Positions 1 to 7,633 of a stretch of DNA of 64,000 bases are shown here, piece by piece. The position numbers were made by a program, and so were the translations under genes. The stretch is from Pseudomonadota bacterium (GTDB lineage: Bacteria > Pseudomonadota > Gammaproteobacteria > Xanthomonadales > Xanthomonadaceae). The notes beneath the pieces are model-generated. The model was not told where the DNA came from and did not search any database. It saw only the letters and a list, made by a program, of their open reading frames with translations. The stretch is from the NCBI GenBank assembly GCA_023390905.1, contig JAEWBY010000030.1, positions 1 to 64,000 on the forward strand. Direction: 5' to 3'. Position 1 is the stretch's first letter. The number at the start of each line of letters is the position of its first letter.

Positions 1-888
1 TTTTGAGTTAACCGCCTCAAACATCATTGGCGCAAGGCCTCCCAGATGTCCATGGCGGCGCTGTCGATTGTAGAAAACCTCGATGTAGTCGAACACGTCA
101 CTGCGTGCTTCTTCGCGACTGCTATAGACCCTGCCGCGTACGCGCTCCTTCTTCAGGCTGCTGAAGAACGACTCAGCGACTGAGTTGTCCCAGCAGTTGC
201 CACGACGACTCATGCTGACTTCCAAGCCGTGCTCGCGGCAGAAGCGGCGCCAGTCATCGCTGCCGTATTGCACGCCCTGGTCGGAGTGGATGACGACCTC
301 CGAAGTGGGGCGCCGCCGCCAGATGGCCATCAACAGTGCGTCCATCGCCAGTTCGCGCGCCAAGCTGGATTTCATCGACCAACCAATGACCGCGCGCGAG
401 TAGAGGTCGATCACCACGGCCAAGTACAACCAACCTTCGGCGGTGCGCAGGTAAGTGATGTCGGTGACCCAGGCAAGGTCGGGTTGCTTGACCGTGAACT
501 GTCGTTGCAAGCGATTGGGCGCCACCACTGCAGGCTTACCGCCCTTGTATCTGCGACGCAGCGGAGAGCGCACCGAACGCAGTCCCTTCTGTCGCATCAA
601 TCGCTCCACCCGCTTGCGGCCAATACGTTCGCCGGCCTCGGTCAGATCGCGGTGCACATTACGACTGCCATACACGCCACCGGAGGCCAGGTAAGACTCC
701 TCGATGTACGCCAACAGGCGCGCATCCTCTTTGGCACGTGCCGACTGCGGAAACTTCAGCCATGCGTAGTAGCCGCTGCGCTCCACCTTGAGCACCCGGC
801 ACATCGTCACGACCCGAAACTGCTGCTGATGGGCCTGCATGAAGGCGTACCTTGCCCTTACCCCTTGGCAAAGTACGCGGCGGCCTTT
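1..888 (-). CDS. IS3 transposase OrfB, DDE integrase core (partial at 3' end)
   Basis: This is the catalytic half of the transposase, read in the -1 frame relative to orfA. The frame contains an HTH_21-like start (MQAHQQQFRV, ATG at 840), then the rve/DDE core. The first Asp is in WVTDITYL, the second in IHSDQGVQYGS, and the Glu in NSVAESFFSSLK, as in IS3-family integrases. The frame ends with EAVNSK at base 1 without a stop, so only the last few residues are missing. It has no good independent start. Expression is expected as an OrfAB fusion through the slippery site at 885-891. The reading frame is otherwise intact, so the element may be active. Confidence 0.9.
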
Positions 889-1136
889 TTTAAAATGTCG
901 CGCTCCTCTTCGGCGCGACGCAACTCGGCACGCAGCCGGGCGTTCTCCTGGACTAGGTCAACGCTCTTCTTGGCCTTGCGTACTTCGCGGCTGATCCCGC
1001 GCTCGCGCAGCCAACCGTAGAGGCTGTGCGATGACACGCCAAGCCGCTCGGCAACTTCAGTGACGGGGTAACCACGCTCGCTGACCTGCTTGACCGCCTC
1101 GGCCTTGAACTCGTCTGTGAATCGCTTGCTCGCCAT
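858..1136 (-). CDS. IS3 transposase OrfA, helix-turn-helix protein
   Basis: A 92-residue protein starting MASKRFTDEF. It has an HTH_Tnp_1-type DNA-binding domain (residues about 5-45, core VTEVAERLGVSSHSLYGWL) and a C-terminal leucine-zipper-like coil (ENARLRAELRRAEEERDIL). It should bind the IS ends and dimerise. The ATG at 1136 is preceded on the minus strand by AGGAGG at ideal spacing, so it is preferred over the ATG six codons upstream. The frame ends just past the A6G slippery run. Frame-0 translation gives OrfA alone and shifted translation gives the OrfAB transposase. Confidence 0.9.
   Translation of the reverse strand: MASKRFTDEFKAEAVKQVSERGYPVTEVAERLGVSSHSLYGWLRERGISREVRKAKKSVDLVQENARLRAELRRAEEERDILKKAAAYFAKG
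885..891 (-). promoter_or_regulatory. Programmed -1 ribosomal frameshift site (A AAA AAG)
   Basis: The minus strand reads TTA AAA AAG in the orfA frame. This gives the heptamer A AAA AAG in the correct X XXY YYZ phase. Slipping back one base enters the orfB frame, which has no stop before the window edge. This is the classic IS3 frameshift signal. Confidence 0.85.
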
Positions 1137-1166
1137 AGATCCTCCGATCCTCAAAAGACACTATCA

Positions 1167-1193
1167 GGTGTCTACGGAATCGGGGGCGTACCA
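1167..1193 (-). repeat. Terminal inverted repeat of the IS (left end of the element)
   Basis: On the minus strand this segment begins TGGTACGCCCCCGATTCC and runs into the orfA leader. It has the 5'-TG terminus usual for IS3 ends. The partner repeat is outside the window, so pairing is inferred rather than seen. Confidence 0.6.
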
Positions 1194-1375
1194 ATCTTTT
1201 AAGAAACGCGGGGGCAATTTTCGCACCTGCAGATAGCGACGAATTGCGCGAGATGAAAGTGGAGCTGTTGCGCCAGTACGGCGTATCCGTCAAACGGCAC
1301 GTGTTGGGTGGCGTCGCGATGTGCGTTGGTGCGTTCGCGGGAGCGTTCTCCGCAATGTTGCTGTTCGGAAACTAG
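1194..1375 (+). pseudogene. 3' remnant of a gene cut by the IS element (small membrane protein)
   Basis: A plus-strand frame is open from the IS boundary to TAG at 1373-1375. It encodes a short charged stretch (APADSDELREMKVELLRQYG), then a hydrophobic glycine/alanine-rich segment (VLGGVAMCVGAFAGAFSAML) and ends FGN. The composition is that of a C-terminal membrane anchor. The only ATG (1253) gives 40 residues and lacks a Shine-Dalgarno. The simplest reading is that IS insertion removed the 5' part of the gene. A genuine 40-residue membrane peptide cannot be excluded. No family was recognised. Confidence 0.45.
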
Positions 1376-1589
1376 CCAGCACGTGCGGCACTGGCAAAAC
1401 GCAAGTCATCCGTGATCACCTGCGTCAATCAGTTCCGCAGTTGCATGCGCGCCAATGACGGCAGAGCGTGCAACGGTATCCGCTCAAAAGGAGCAAGCGG
1501 TCCAGGATGTCTTCCTGCGGGCGTGCACAGGTCCGCAGCCCGTCCCCCCACTTCACCTCCCATCCGCACGCCACCGGGTTCAATGAGGC

Positions 1590-4211
1590 GTGGCCGCGCG
1601 TACTCTGCTGACTGCTGAAACCTCCATCCGCGTGCGGGGTGCGCGGGAACACAACCTGCGCGATGTCGATGTCGATATTCCGCGCGATGCGCTGGTGGTG
1701 TTCTCCGGGGTGTCGGGGTCGGGGAAATCGTCGCTGGCGTTCGGCACGCTGTATGCGGAGGCGCAGCGCCGGTATCTGGAGTCGCTGTCGCCGTATGCGC
1801 GGCGGCTGATCGATCAGGTCGGCGTGCCGGATGTGGATTCCATCGAAGGACTGCCGCCGGCCATCGCGTTGCAACAGCAGCGCGGCACGCCGAACGTGCG
1901 CTCCACCGTCGGCAGCGTGACCACGCTGTCGAGCCTGCTGCGCATGTTGTATTCCCGGGCCGGTACCTATCCGCGCAATCAGCCGATGCTGTTCGCCGAG
2001 GATTTTTCGCCCAACACGCCGCAGGGCGCGTGTCCGCATTGCCACGGGCTGGGCCACGTGTACGACGTCACGGAAGAATCGATGGTGCCCGATCCGTCGC
2101 TGAGCATCCGCGAGCGCGCGATCGCCTCGTGGCCGCCCGCGTGGCACGGGCAGAACCTGCGCGACATCCTGGTGACGCTGGGCTACGACGTGGACATTCC
2201 GTGGTCACGCCTGCCGAAGAAGGATCGTCAATGGATCCTCTTCACCGAGGAGCAACCCACGGTGCCGGTGTATCCGGGCTTCACGCCGGCCGAGACCCGC
2301 ACCGCGCTGCGCCGCAAGACCGAGCCGGCGTACATGGGCACGTTCACCGGTGCGCGGCGCTACGTGCTGCACACCTTCGCGACCACGCAGAGCGCGCTGA
2401 TGAAGAAGCGCGTCGCCCGGTTCATGACCGGCGCGCCGTGCCCGGTCTGCGGCGGGCGGCGGCTGAAACCCGAAGCGCTGTCGGTGACCTTCGCCGGCAT
2501 GGACATCGGAACGCTGTCGGCATTGCCGCTGAGCGATATCGCGCGCGCGCTGGAACCCGCTTCGCAAGGCCGCTTCGAACCGATCACCGGCGGGGGTGAA
2601 CGCAGCCGCGCGACCAGCCGCAAGGACACCGCGCGCCGCATCGCGCGCGGCGGCGCCGCGCACGCGGGCAGTTCCGACGTGCGGCTCACCCCGGATCTGT
2701 CGGAAGAAAAACGCATCGCGGCGCAACGCATCGCACACGATCTGATCGAACGCATCGGCACGCTGCAATCGCTGGGCCTGGGCTATCTCGCGCTGGATCG
2801 GCCCACGCCGACACTGTCACCGGGTGAGCTGCAGCGGCTGCGGCTGGCCACGCAGATTCGCTCCAACCTGTTCGGCGTGGTGTACGTGCTCGACGAACCA
2901 TCGGCCGGGCTGCATCCGGCCGACAGCCAGGCGCTGTATGCGGCGCTGCATCAACTCAAGGCATCGGGCAATACGGTGTTCGTGGTCGAACACGATCTGG
3001 ACATCATGCGTCGCGCGGACTGGCTGGTGGATGTGGGCCCGAACGCCGGCCAGCACGGCGGCCAGGTGCTCTACAGTGGCCCACCCGAAGGCCTGCGCGA
3101 GGTCGATGCCTCCGTGACGCGGCGCTATCTGTTCGCCACCGATGCGCCGCCGCAACGCATCGCGCGCACGCCGGAGCAATGGCTGGAATTGCAGGACATC
3201 CATCGCAACAACCTGCATGGCGTGGACGTGCGGATCCCGCTGGGGGCGTTCACCACGGTCACCGGCGTTTCGGGATCCGGCAAGTCCAGCCTCATCAGCC
3301 AGGCGCTGGTCGAACTGGTCGGCGAACACCTGGGCCATGAACCGCCGGTGGAAGAGAACGAATCCGATGCGCCCTCGCTCACCGCGATGCCGCGCACGCG
3401 CGGACGCATCGCGTCCGGCGTTGATGCAATCCGGCGCATGGTCAACATCGATCAGAAGCCGATCGGCCGCACGCCGCGATCGAACCTGGCCACGTACACC
3501 GGTCTGTTCGATCACGTGCGCAAACTGTTCGCCGCCACGCCGATGGCGAAGAAACGCCGCTACACCGGCAGCCGCTTTTCCTTCAACGTCGCACAGGGCC
3601 GCTGCGAAACCTGCGAAGGCGAGGGTTTCGTCAGCGTGGAGCTGCTGTTCATGCCGAGCGTGTATGCGCCGTGCCCCACTTGCCACGGCAGCCGCTACAA
3701 CGCCAAGACACTGGAAGTGGAATGGAACGGGCGCAACATCGCCCAGGTGCTGGGCATGACGGTGGACGAGGCGCTGGCGTTCTTCGCCGAAGAAGCCGCC
3801 ATCCGACGGCCGCTGCAACTGCTGCACGACATCGGACTGGGTTATCTGAGGCTCGGCCAGCCGGCGACCGAACTTTCCGGTGGCGAGGCGCAGCGCATCA
3901 AGCTCGCCACCGAATTGCAGCGCAGCCAGCGCGCCGACACGCTGTACGTACTCGATGAACCCACCACCGGCCTGCATGCCGCCGATGTGGACAAGCTGCT
4001 CGCGCAACTGCACGGGCTGGTCGGCGCCGGCAACACGGTGGTCGTCATCGAGCACGAGATGCGCGTGATCGCCGGCAGCGACTGGGTGATCGACATCGGC
4101 CCCGGCGCGGGCGAAGAGGGCGGCCGCGTGATCGCCGCTGGGACGCCGGAAGCGGTCAGCCGGAGCGAGGGCAGCCGCACCGCACCTTATCTGCGCCGTG
4201 CGTTGACCTGA
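1590..4211 (+). CDS. UvrA-like ATPase (excinuclease ABC subunit A paralogue, UvrA2 type)
   Basis: An 873-residue tandem ABC ATPase that should recognise damaged DNA. It has Walker A GVSGSGKSS twice (about residues 40-48 and 558-566) and ABC signatures LSPGELQRLRLA (about 409) and LSGGEAQRIKLA (about 761). Zinc-type CxxC pairs occur at CPHC/CPVC (about 148 and 284) and CETC/CPTC (about 673 and 694). It is some 70 residues shorter than housekeeping UvrA (about 940). The region after the first CxxC pair does not look like the usual UvrB-binding domain, which fits class II UvrA (UvrA2). Those proteins are accessory and often linked to DNA-drug tolerance. The first signature has Pro where LSGGE is usual. 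The start is GTG at 1590. There is no uvr partner nearby. Confidence 0.85.
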   Translation: MAARTLLTAETSIRVRGAREHNLRDVDVDIPRDALVVFSGVSGSGKSSLAFGTLYAEAQRRYLESLSPYARRLIDQVGVPDVDSIEGLPPAIALQQQRGTPNVRSTVGSVTTLSSLLRMLYSRAGTYPRNQPMLFAEDFSPNTPQGACPHCHGLGHVYDVTEESMVPDPSLSIRERAIASWPPAWHGQNLRDILVTLGYDVDIPWSRLPKKDRQWILFTEEQPTVPVYPGFTPAETRTALRRKTEPAYMGTFTGARRYVLHTFATTQSALMKKRVARFMTGAPCPVCGGRRLKPEALSVTFAGMDIGTLSALPLSDIARALEPASQGRFEPITGGGERSRATSRKDTARRIARGGAAHAGSSDVRLTPDLSEEKRIAAQRIAHDLIERIGTLQSLGLGYLALDRPTPTLSPGELQRLRLATQIRSNLFGVVYVLDEPSAGLHPADSQALYAALHQLKASGNTVFVVEHDLDIMRRADWLVDVGPNAGQHGGQVLYSGPPEGLREVDASVTRRYLFATDAPPQRIARTPEQWLELQDIHRNNLHGVDVRIPLGAFTTVTGVSGSGKSSLISQALVELVGEHLGHEPPVEENESDAPSLTAMPRTRGRIASGVDAIRRMVNIDQKPIGRTPRSNLATYTGLFDHVRKLFAATPMAKKRRYTGSRFSFNVAQGRCETCEGEGFVSVELLFMPSVYAPCPTCHGSRYNAKTLEVEWNGRNIAQVLGMTVDEALAFFAEEAAIRRPLQLLHDIGLGYLRLGQPATELSGGEAQRIKLATELQRSQRADTLYVLDEPTTGLHAADVDKLLAQLHGLVGAGNTVVVIEHEMRVIAGSDWVIDIGPGAGEEGGRVIAAGTPEAVSRSEGSRTAPYLRRALT

Positions 4212-4249
4212 GAGAGAGAATCGTCGCCGTGGCGCACGGCCAAGCAGTA

Positions 4250-5923
4250 TCAACTGAATAATGAATGCTGCGGATGCCGTTCGCGCGACATCGCGCGTTC
4301 GACGGCGCTCCGCAGATCCTGCATGCGATAGGGTTTGACCAGGATGGCGATGCCGAGCTTTTCGGCTTCCTCCCGGAAAGCATCCGAATACCCGCTGCTG
4401 AGCAGGATGGGCACGCCGGGACGGCGCGCGCGGATCTCGCGGGCCAGCTCGATGCCGTTCATGCCGCCGGGCATCATGATGTCCGACAGCACCAGATCGA
4501 TCACGCGACCGTTGGCGAGCGCACCCAGTGCGGATACGCCGCTGGCGGCATGGATGACGTCGAAGCCCAGGCCTTCGAGCAGATCCATGATCATCGAAGC
4601 CACTTCGGCATCGTCCTCCACCAGCAGGATCGAGCCGCTGGCCACCTCGGCCGCGTTGGTCACGGGCTCATCGGCACTGTCCGATCGGGCGGTGCCGTCG
4701 GCGCGTGGCAGGTGCAGCGAGATCGCACTGCCCACGCCCACCTGCGTCTCGATTTCGACATCGCCACCGGACTGCCGCGCGAACCCGTACACCTGCGCGA
4801 GCCCGAGGCCGGATCCCTTGCCCACTTCCTTGGTGGTGAAGAACGGATCGAACACGCGCGCCTTGACCTCCGGCGTCATGCCGGTGCCGGTGTCCGATAC
4901 GGTCAGGCGCACGCCGGCGTTGCCACCCAGCGGCCCCTGCCATTCGTTGGCAGCGCTGATCGTGATCACGCCGCCGTTTTCCATCGCATCGCGCGCGTTG
5001 ACGCACAGATTCAGCACCGCGATTTCCAGCTCGCCCGGATCCACATACACCGGCCAGATCTCCGGCGCCATGTCGACCCGGACCTCGATGTCGCCGCGCA
5101 GGCTGCGGTGCAGGAGATCGCGCATTTCATTGATGAGCCGCGGCAGATCGACCGCTTCGGGCTTGAGCGCATGGCTGCGCGAGAACGACAGCAACTGCCG
5201 GGTCAGGCTCGCCCCGCGCTGCGCAGCCTGGCGCATGCCGGAGGTGATGCGCTCGCGCCGCTGCGCATCGACCGGACGCTCGAGCATGTCGATGCCGGCG
5301 GTGATCACCATCAGCAGGTTGTTGAAGTCGTGCGCGACGCCGCCGGTCAGTTTGCCGAGCGCATCCATCTTCTGCGCGTGGCGCAGGGTTTCCTCCATCC
5401 GCACGCGCTCCTCCATCTGCGCGCGCAGGTGCGCGTTGGCTTCCTGCAACTGCACGGTGCGATCATCGATCAGCGTTTCCAGCCGCGCGGCCGCGTGCTG
5501 CTGCTCTTCCAGCAGCAGGCGGATCTGCAACTGTCGCCGGCGCGCGCGCAGCGCCGCCTGCACGAGGCTGATCAGCGTGATCGGCTGCACCGGACGTTCG
5601 AGCAGCGACACGTTGCCCAGTTGCATCATCTGCTGGCGACGCCAGCGGCGCGCCTTCGGCTGATCATGCCGGCTGGTGAGGATGACGAACGGAAAATCCG
5701 ACCATGGTTCCTGCGTGGCGACCCAGTGCGCCAGCCGCGCGGTGTCTTCACCGAACAGTGCTTCCTCGGCAACGAAGGCGCTGCCGGCGCCGGCCTCCAG
5801 GCCATCGACGAGCGCGCCGATGTTGCTGCATACCCGCGTGGCGATGTCCGAGCGAGCCAGTACGTCGGCGACGGCCGTCGCGTCGCGCCCGATCGGCGCG
5901 AGCACCAGTACCGTGCCGTCCAC
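4250..5923 (-). CDS. Hybrid sensor histidine kinase/response regulator (cytoplasmic, KaiC-linked)
   Basis: A 557-residue protein without membrane segments. Residues 1-125 look like a receiver fold, but the phosphoacceptor position reads FVAEEAL, so it is probably a non-phosphorylatable pseudo-receiver. A coiled coil (about 130-185) leads to the HisKA box GGVAHDFNNLL with His198. The ATPase domain has NARDAMENGG, DTGTGM and GSGLGL (about 310-375). A C-terminal receiver carries Asp481 (LVLSDIMMPGG). It should autophosphorylate and pass phosphate to its own receiver or to another protein. The start lies 2 bp downstream of the KaiC-like gene's stop, so the two are translationally coupled and probably act together. 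No DNA-binding output is encoded beside it. Confidence 0.9.
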   Translation of the reverse strand: MDGTVLVLAPIGRDATAVADVLARSDIATRVCSNIGALVDGLEAGAGSAFVAEEALFGEDTARLAHWVATQEPWSDFPFVILTSRHDQPKARRWRRQQMMQLGNVSLLERPVQPITLISLVQAALRARRRQLQIRLLLEEQQHAAARLETLIDDRTVQLQEANAHLRAQMEERVRMEETLRHAQKMDALGKLTGGVAHDFNNLLMVITAGIDMLERPVDAQRRERITSGMRQAAQRGASLTRQLLSFSRSHALKPEAVDLPRLINEMRDLLHRSLRGDIEVRVDMAPEIWPVYVDPGELEIAVLNLCVNARDAMENGGVITISAANEWQGPLGGNAGVRLTVSDTGTGMTPEVKARVFDPFFTTKEVGKGSGLGLAQVYGFARQSGGDVEIETQVGVGSAISLHLPRADGTARSDSADEPVTNAAEVASGSILLVEDDAEVASMIMDLLEGLGFDVIHAASGVSALGALANGRVIDLVLSDIMMPGGMNGIELAREIRARRPGVPILLSSGYSDAFREEAEKLGIAILVKPYRMQDLRSAVERAMSRERHPQHSLFS

Positions 5924-5925
5924 GC

Positions 5926-7446
5926 TCAGCGATCCTTCCCGTGCTCGCCGTCCAGCAGCGGCTCGCCGCCGCCGACGTACACCGGGGTGCCGGTCAGCAC
6001 GCCGTTGAAATCCTTCAGCGGTGGACCGAGCGCGAGCCCGCGCCGGCTGAGCTTGAACTCGCGGATGGTGTGCTCGTGATCGCCGCTGCGCTTCTTCACC
6101 ACCGACAGTGCGCGCCGCACCGTGCCGGCGTATTCGAAATATCGCAGCATCAGCACCGCATCGCTGAGATAGCTGATGTCCAGCGGTGTTTCCATCGGAC
6201 CGACCAGCCCGTGCTGCGCCATCACCAGGATGGTGAGCACGCCCTGCTGCCCAAGGTAGGTCAGCAGCTCATGCATCTGCAGGATCAGGAAGCGGCCGTC
6301 CGGCATCGCGTTGAGATAGCCGTTGAGGCTGTCGATGATCACCAGCCGCGCATCATCCCGCTCCACCCGATCGCGCACGATGCGGGTGAACTCGCCCGGA
6401 GAAAGTTCAGCCGGGTCGATCTGCTGGAACATCAGCCGTCCCGAATCCTGCGCCGGCTGCAACGGCAGGCCCAGCGTCCGCGCGCGCGCCTCGATGGTGC
6501 CGCGTCCTTCGTCGAAGGCGAACAGCGCCGTCTTCTCTCCACGCTGCGCGGCCGCCAGCGCGAACGTGAGCGCCAGCGAAGACTTGCCCACGCCGGCCGC
6601 ACCGATCAGCAGCGCATTGGTGCCGCGCTCGAGTCCGCCGCCCAGCAGCTTGTCCAGTTCGGCGTTCCCGCTGCTGGCCAGATCGCCGACGAATGCCTTG
6701 TGGTGCTCGGCCGCCACCAGGCGCGGATAGATCTGCAGCCCGCCGCGCTTGATCGACATGTCGTGGTAACCGCCGCGGAAGGGAATGCCGCGCATCTTGA
6801 CCACGCGCAACCGGCGGCGTTCGGCGCCGTACTCGATCGCCAGTTGTTCGAGCAGGACCACGCCATGGCAGATCGAATGGAGTTGCAGATCGTTTTCGTG
6901 CGAGGTCATGTCATCCAGCAGTACGACCGTGCACGCGCGGCTGGCGAAGAAATGCTTCAGCGCCAGCACCTGCCGCCGATAGCGCAGCGAACTCTGCGCC
7001 AGCAGCCGCAGTTCGGACAGCGAGTCGATCACCACGCGCCCCGGGCTGAGCGTGGAGACCTTGTCGAGGATCAGCTGGGTGGTCTCGGCCAGTTCCACTT
7101 CGGCCGGATGCAGCACGGTCAGTTCCTGCGACGGATCCAGCGTGGTCTCCGGCGGAATCAGTTCGAAGATCTCCACGCCCGAAACGTCCCAGCCGTGGCG
7201 CGTGGCGACCAGTTCGAGTTCGCGCTGGGTTTCGGACAGCGAGATGTACAGCGTCCTTTCGCCCCGGCGCACGCCCTCCAGCAGGAACTCCAGCGCCAGC
7301 GTGGTCTTGCCGGTACCGGGGCGGCCTTCGTAGAGGTACATGCGATCGGCATCGAATCCTCCGCCGAGGATGTCATCCAGCCCCGCGTTGCCGGTGGAGA
7401 TCCGGCTTTCCTCGTAGGCGGGCGGGGTGAGGGATTCCTGCTCCAT
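5926..7446 (-). CDS. KaiC-like double RecA-fold ATPase
   Basis: A 506-residue protein with two KaiC/RadA-type ATPase domains. Walker A motifs are GRPGTGKT (41-48) and GAAGVGKSS (282-290), and hydrophobic Walker B strands end RVVIDSLSE and RLVIIDSLNG. Acidic residues at the catalytic Glu positions occur in YISLSETQ and LFAFDEG. In cyanobacterial KaiC the C-terminal phosphosites lie before a TDTI segment; the matching segment here is DISYLSDAV, so only one hydroxyl of the Ser-Thr pair seems kept. No kaiA or kaiB is visible. With the adjacent hybrid kinase it likely forms a KaiC-type signalling switch, perhaps stress- or light-related. It is first in its operon, divergent from the dehydrogenase at 7634. 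Confidence 0.88.
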   Translation of the reverse strand: MEQESLTPPAYEESRISTGNAGLDDILGGGFDADRMYLYEGRPGTGKTTLALEFLLEGVRRGERTLYISLSETQRELELVATRHGWDVSGVEIFELIPPETTLDPSQELTVLHPAEVELAETTQLILDKVSTLSPGRVVIDSLSELRLLAQSSLRYRRQVLALKHFFASRACTVVLLDDMTSHENDLQLHSICHGVVLLEQLAIEYGAERRRLRVVKMRGIPFRGGYHDMSIKRGGLQIYPRLVAAEHHKAFVGDLASSGNAELDKLLGGGLERGTNALLIGAAGVGKSSLALTFALAAAQRGEKTALFAFDEGRGTIEARARTLGLPLQPAQDSGRLMFQQIDPAELSPGEFTRIVRDRVERDDARLVIIDSLNGYLNAMPDGRFLILQMHELLTYLGQQGVLTILVMAQHGLVGPMETPLDISYLSDAVLMLRYFEYAGTVRRALSVVKKRSGDHEHTIREFKLSRRGLALGPPLKDFNGVLTGTPVYVGGGEPLLDGEHGKDR

Positions 7447-7633
7447 GCGATCTCCTTGGATGACGGTGTTGCGGCGACGAAGCGGTGCCCGGCCCGCAGC
7501 GGTCCCCGTGCCGGCCCTGCGCGCTCCACTATGCGGTCGGGTCCGTTAAGGGCGGATCGTCGAGCCGCCGTGCAGACACAGTCTCTCTTCACGCCGGTGA
7601 ATTTAAGTTCAGCCCCCCAATGTCGAGTCCTCC

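Larger units (their letters stand above)
1..1193 (-). mobile_element. IS3-family insertion sequence, truncated by window edge
   Basis: The element carries overlapping orfA and orfB on the minus strand, linked by a -1 frameshift site, which is the standard IS3 organisation. Its upstream end is placed at about 1193, where the minus strand begins TGGTACGCCCCCGATTCC. That start fits the 5'-TG terminus of IS3 elements and lies just outside the orfA promoter region. The other end lies beyond position 1, because orfB is still open at the first base. The target duplication therefore cannot be checked. To the right the element abuts what looks like the 3' end of a broken gene. Confidence 0.9.

Noticed and set aside
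1425..2147. Minus-strand frame covering the upstream region and the start of the UvrA-like gene
   Set aside because: It is low in complexity and Arg/His-rich, without a Shine-Dalgarno or family similarity.
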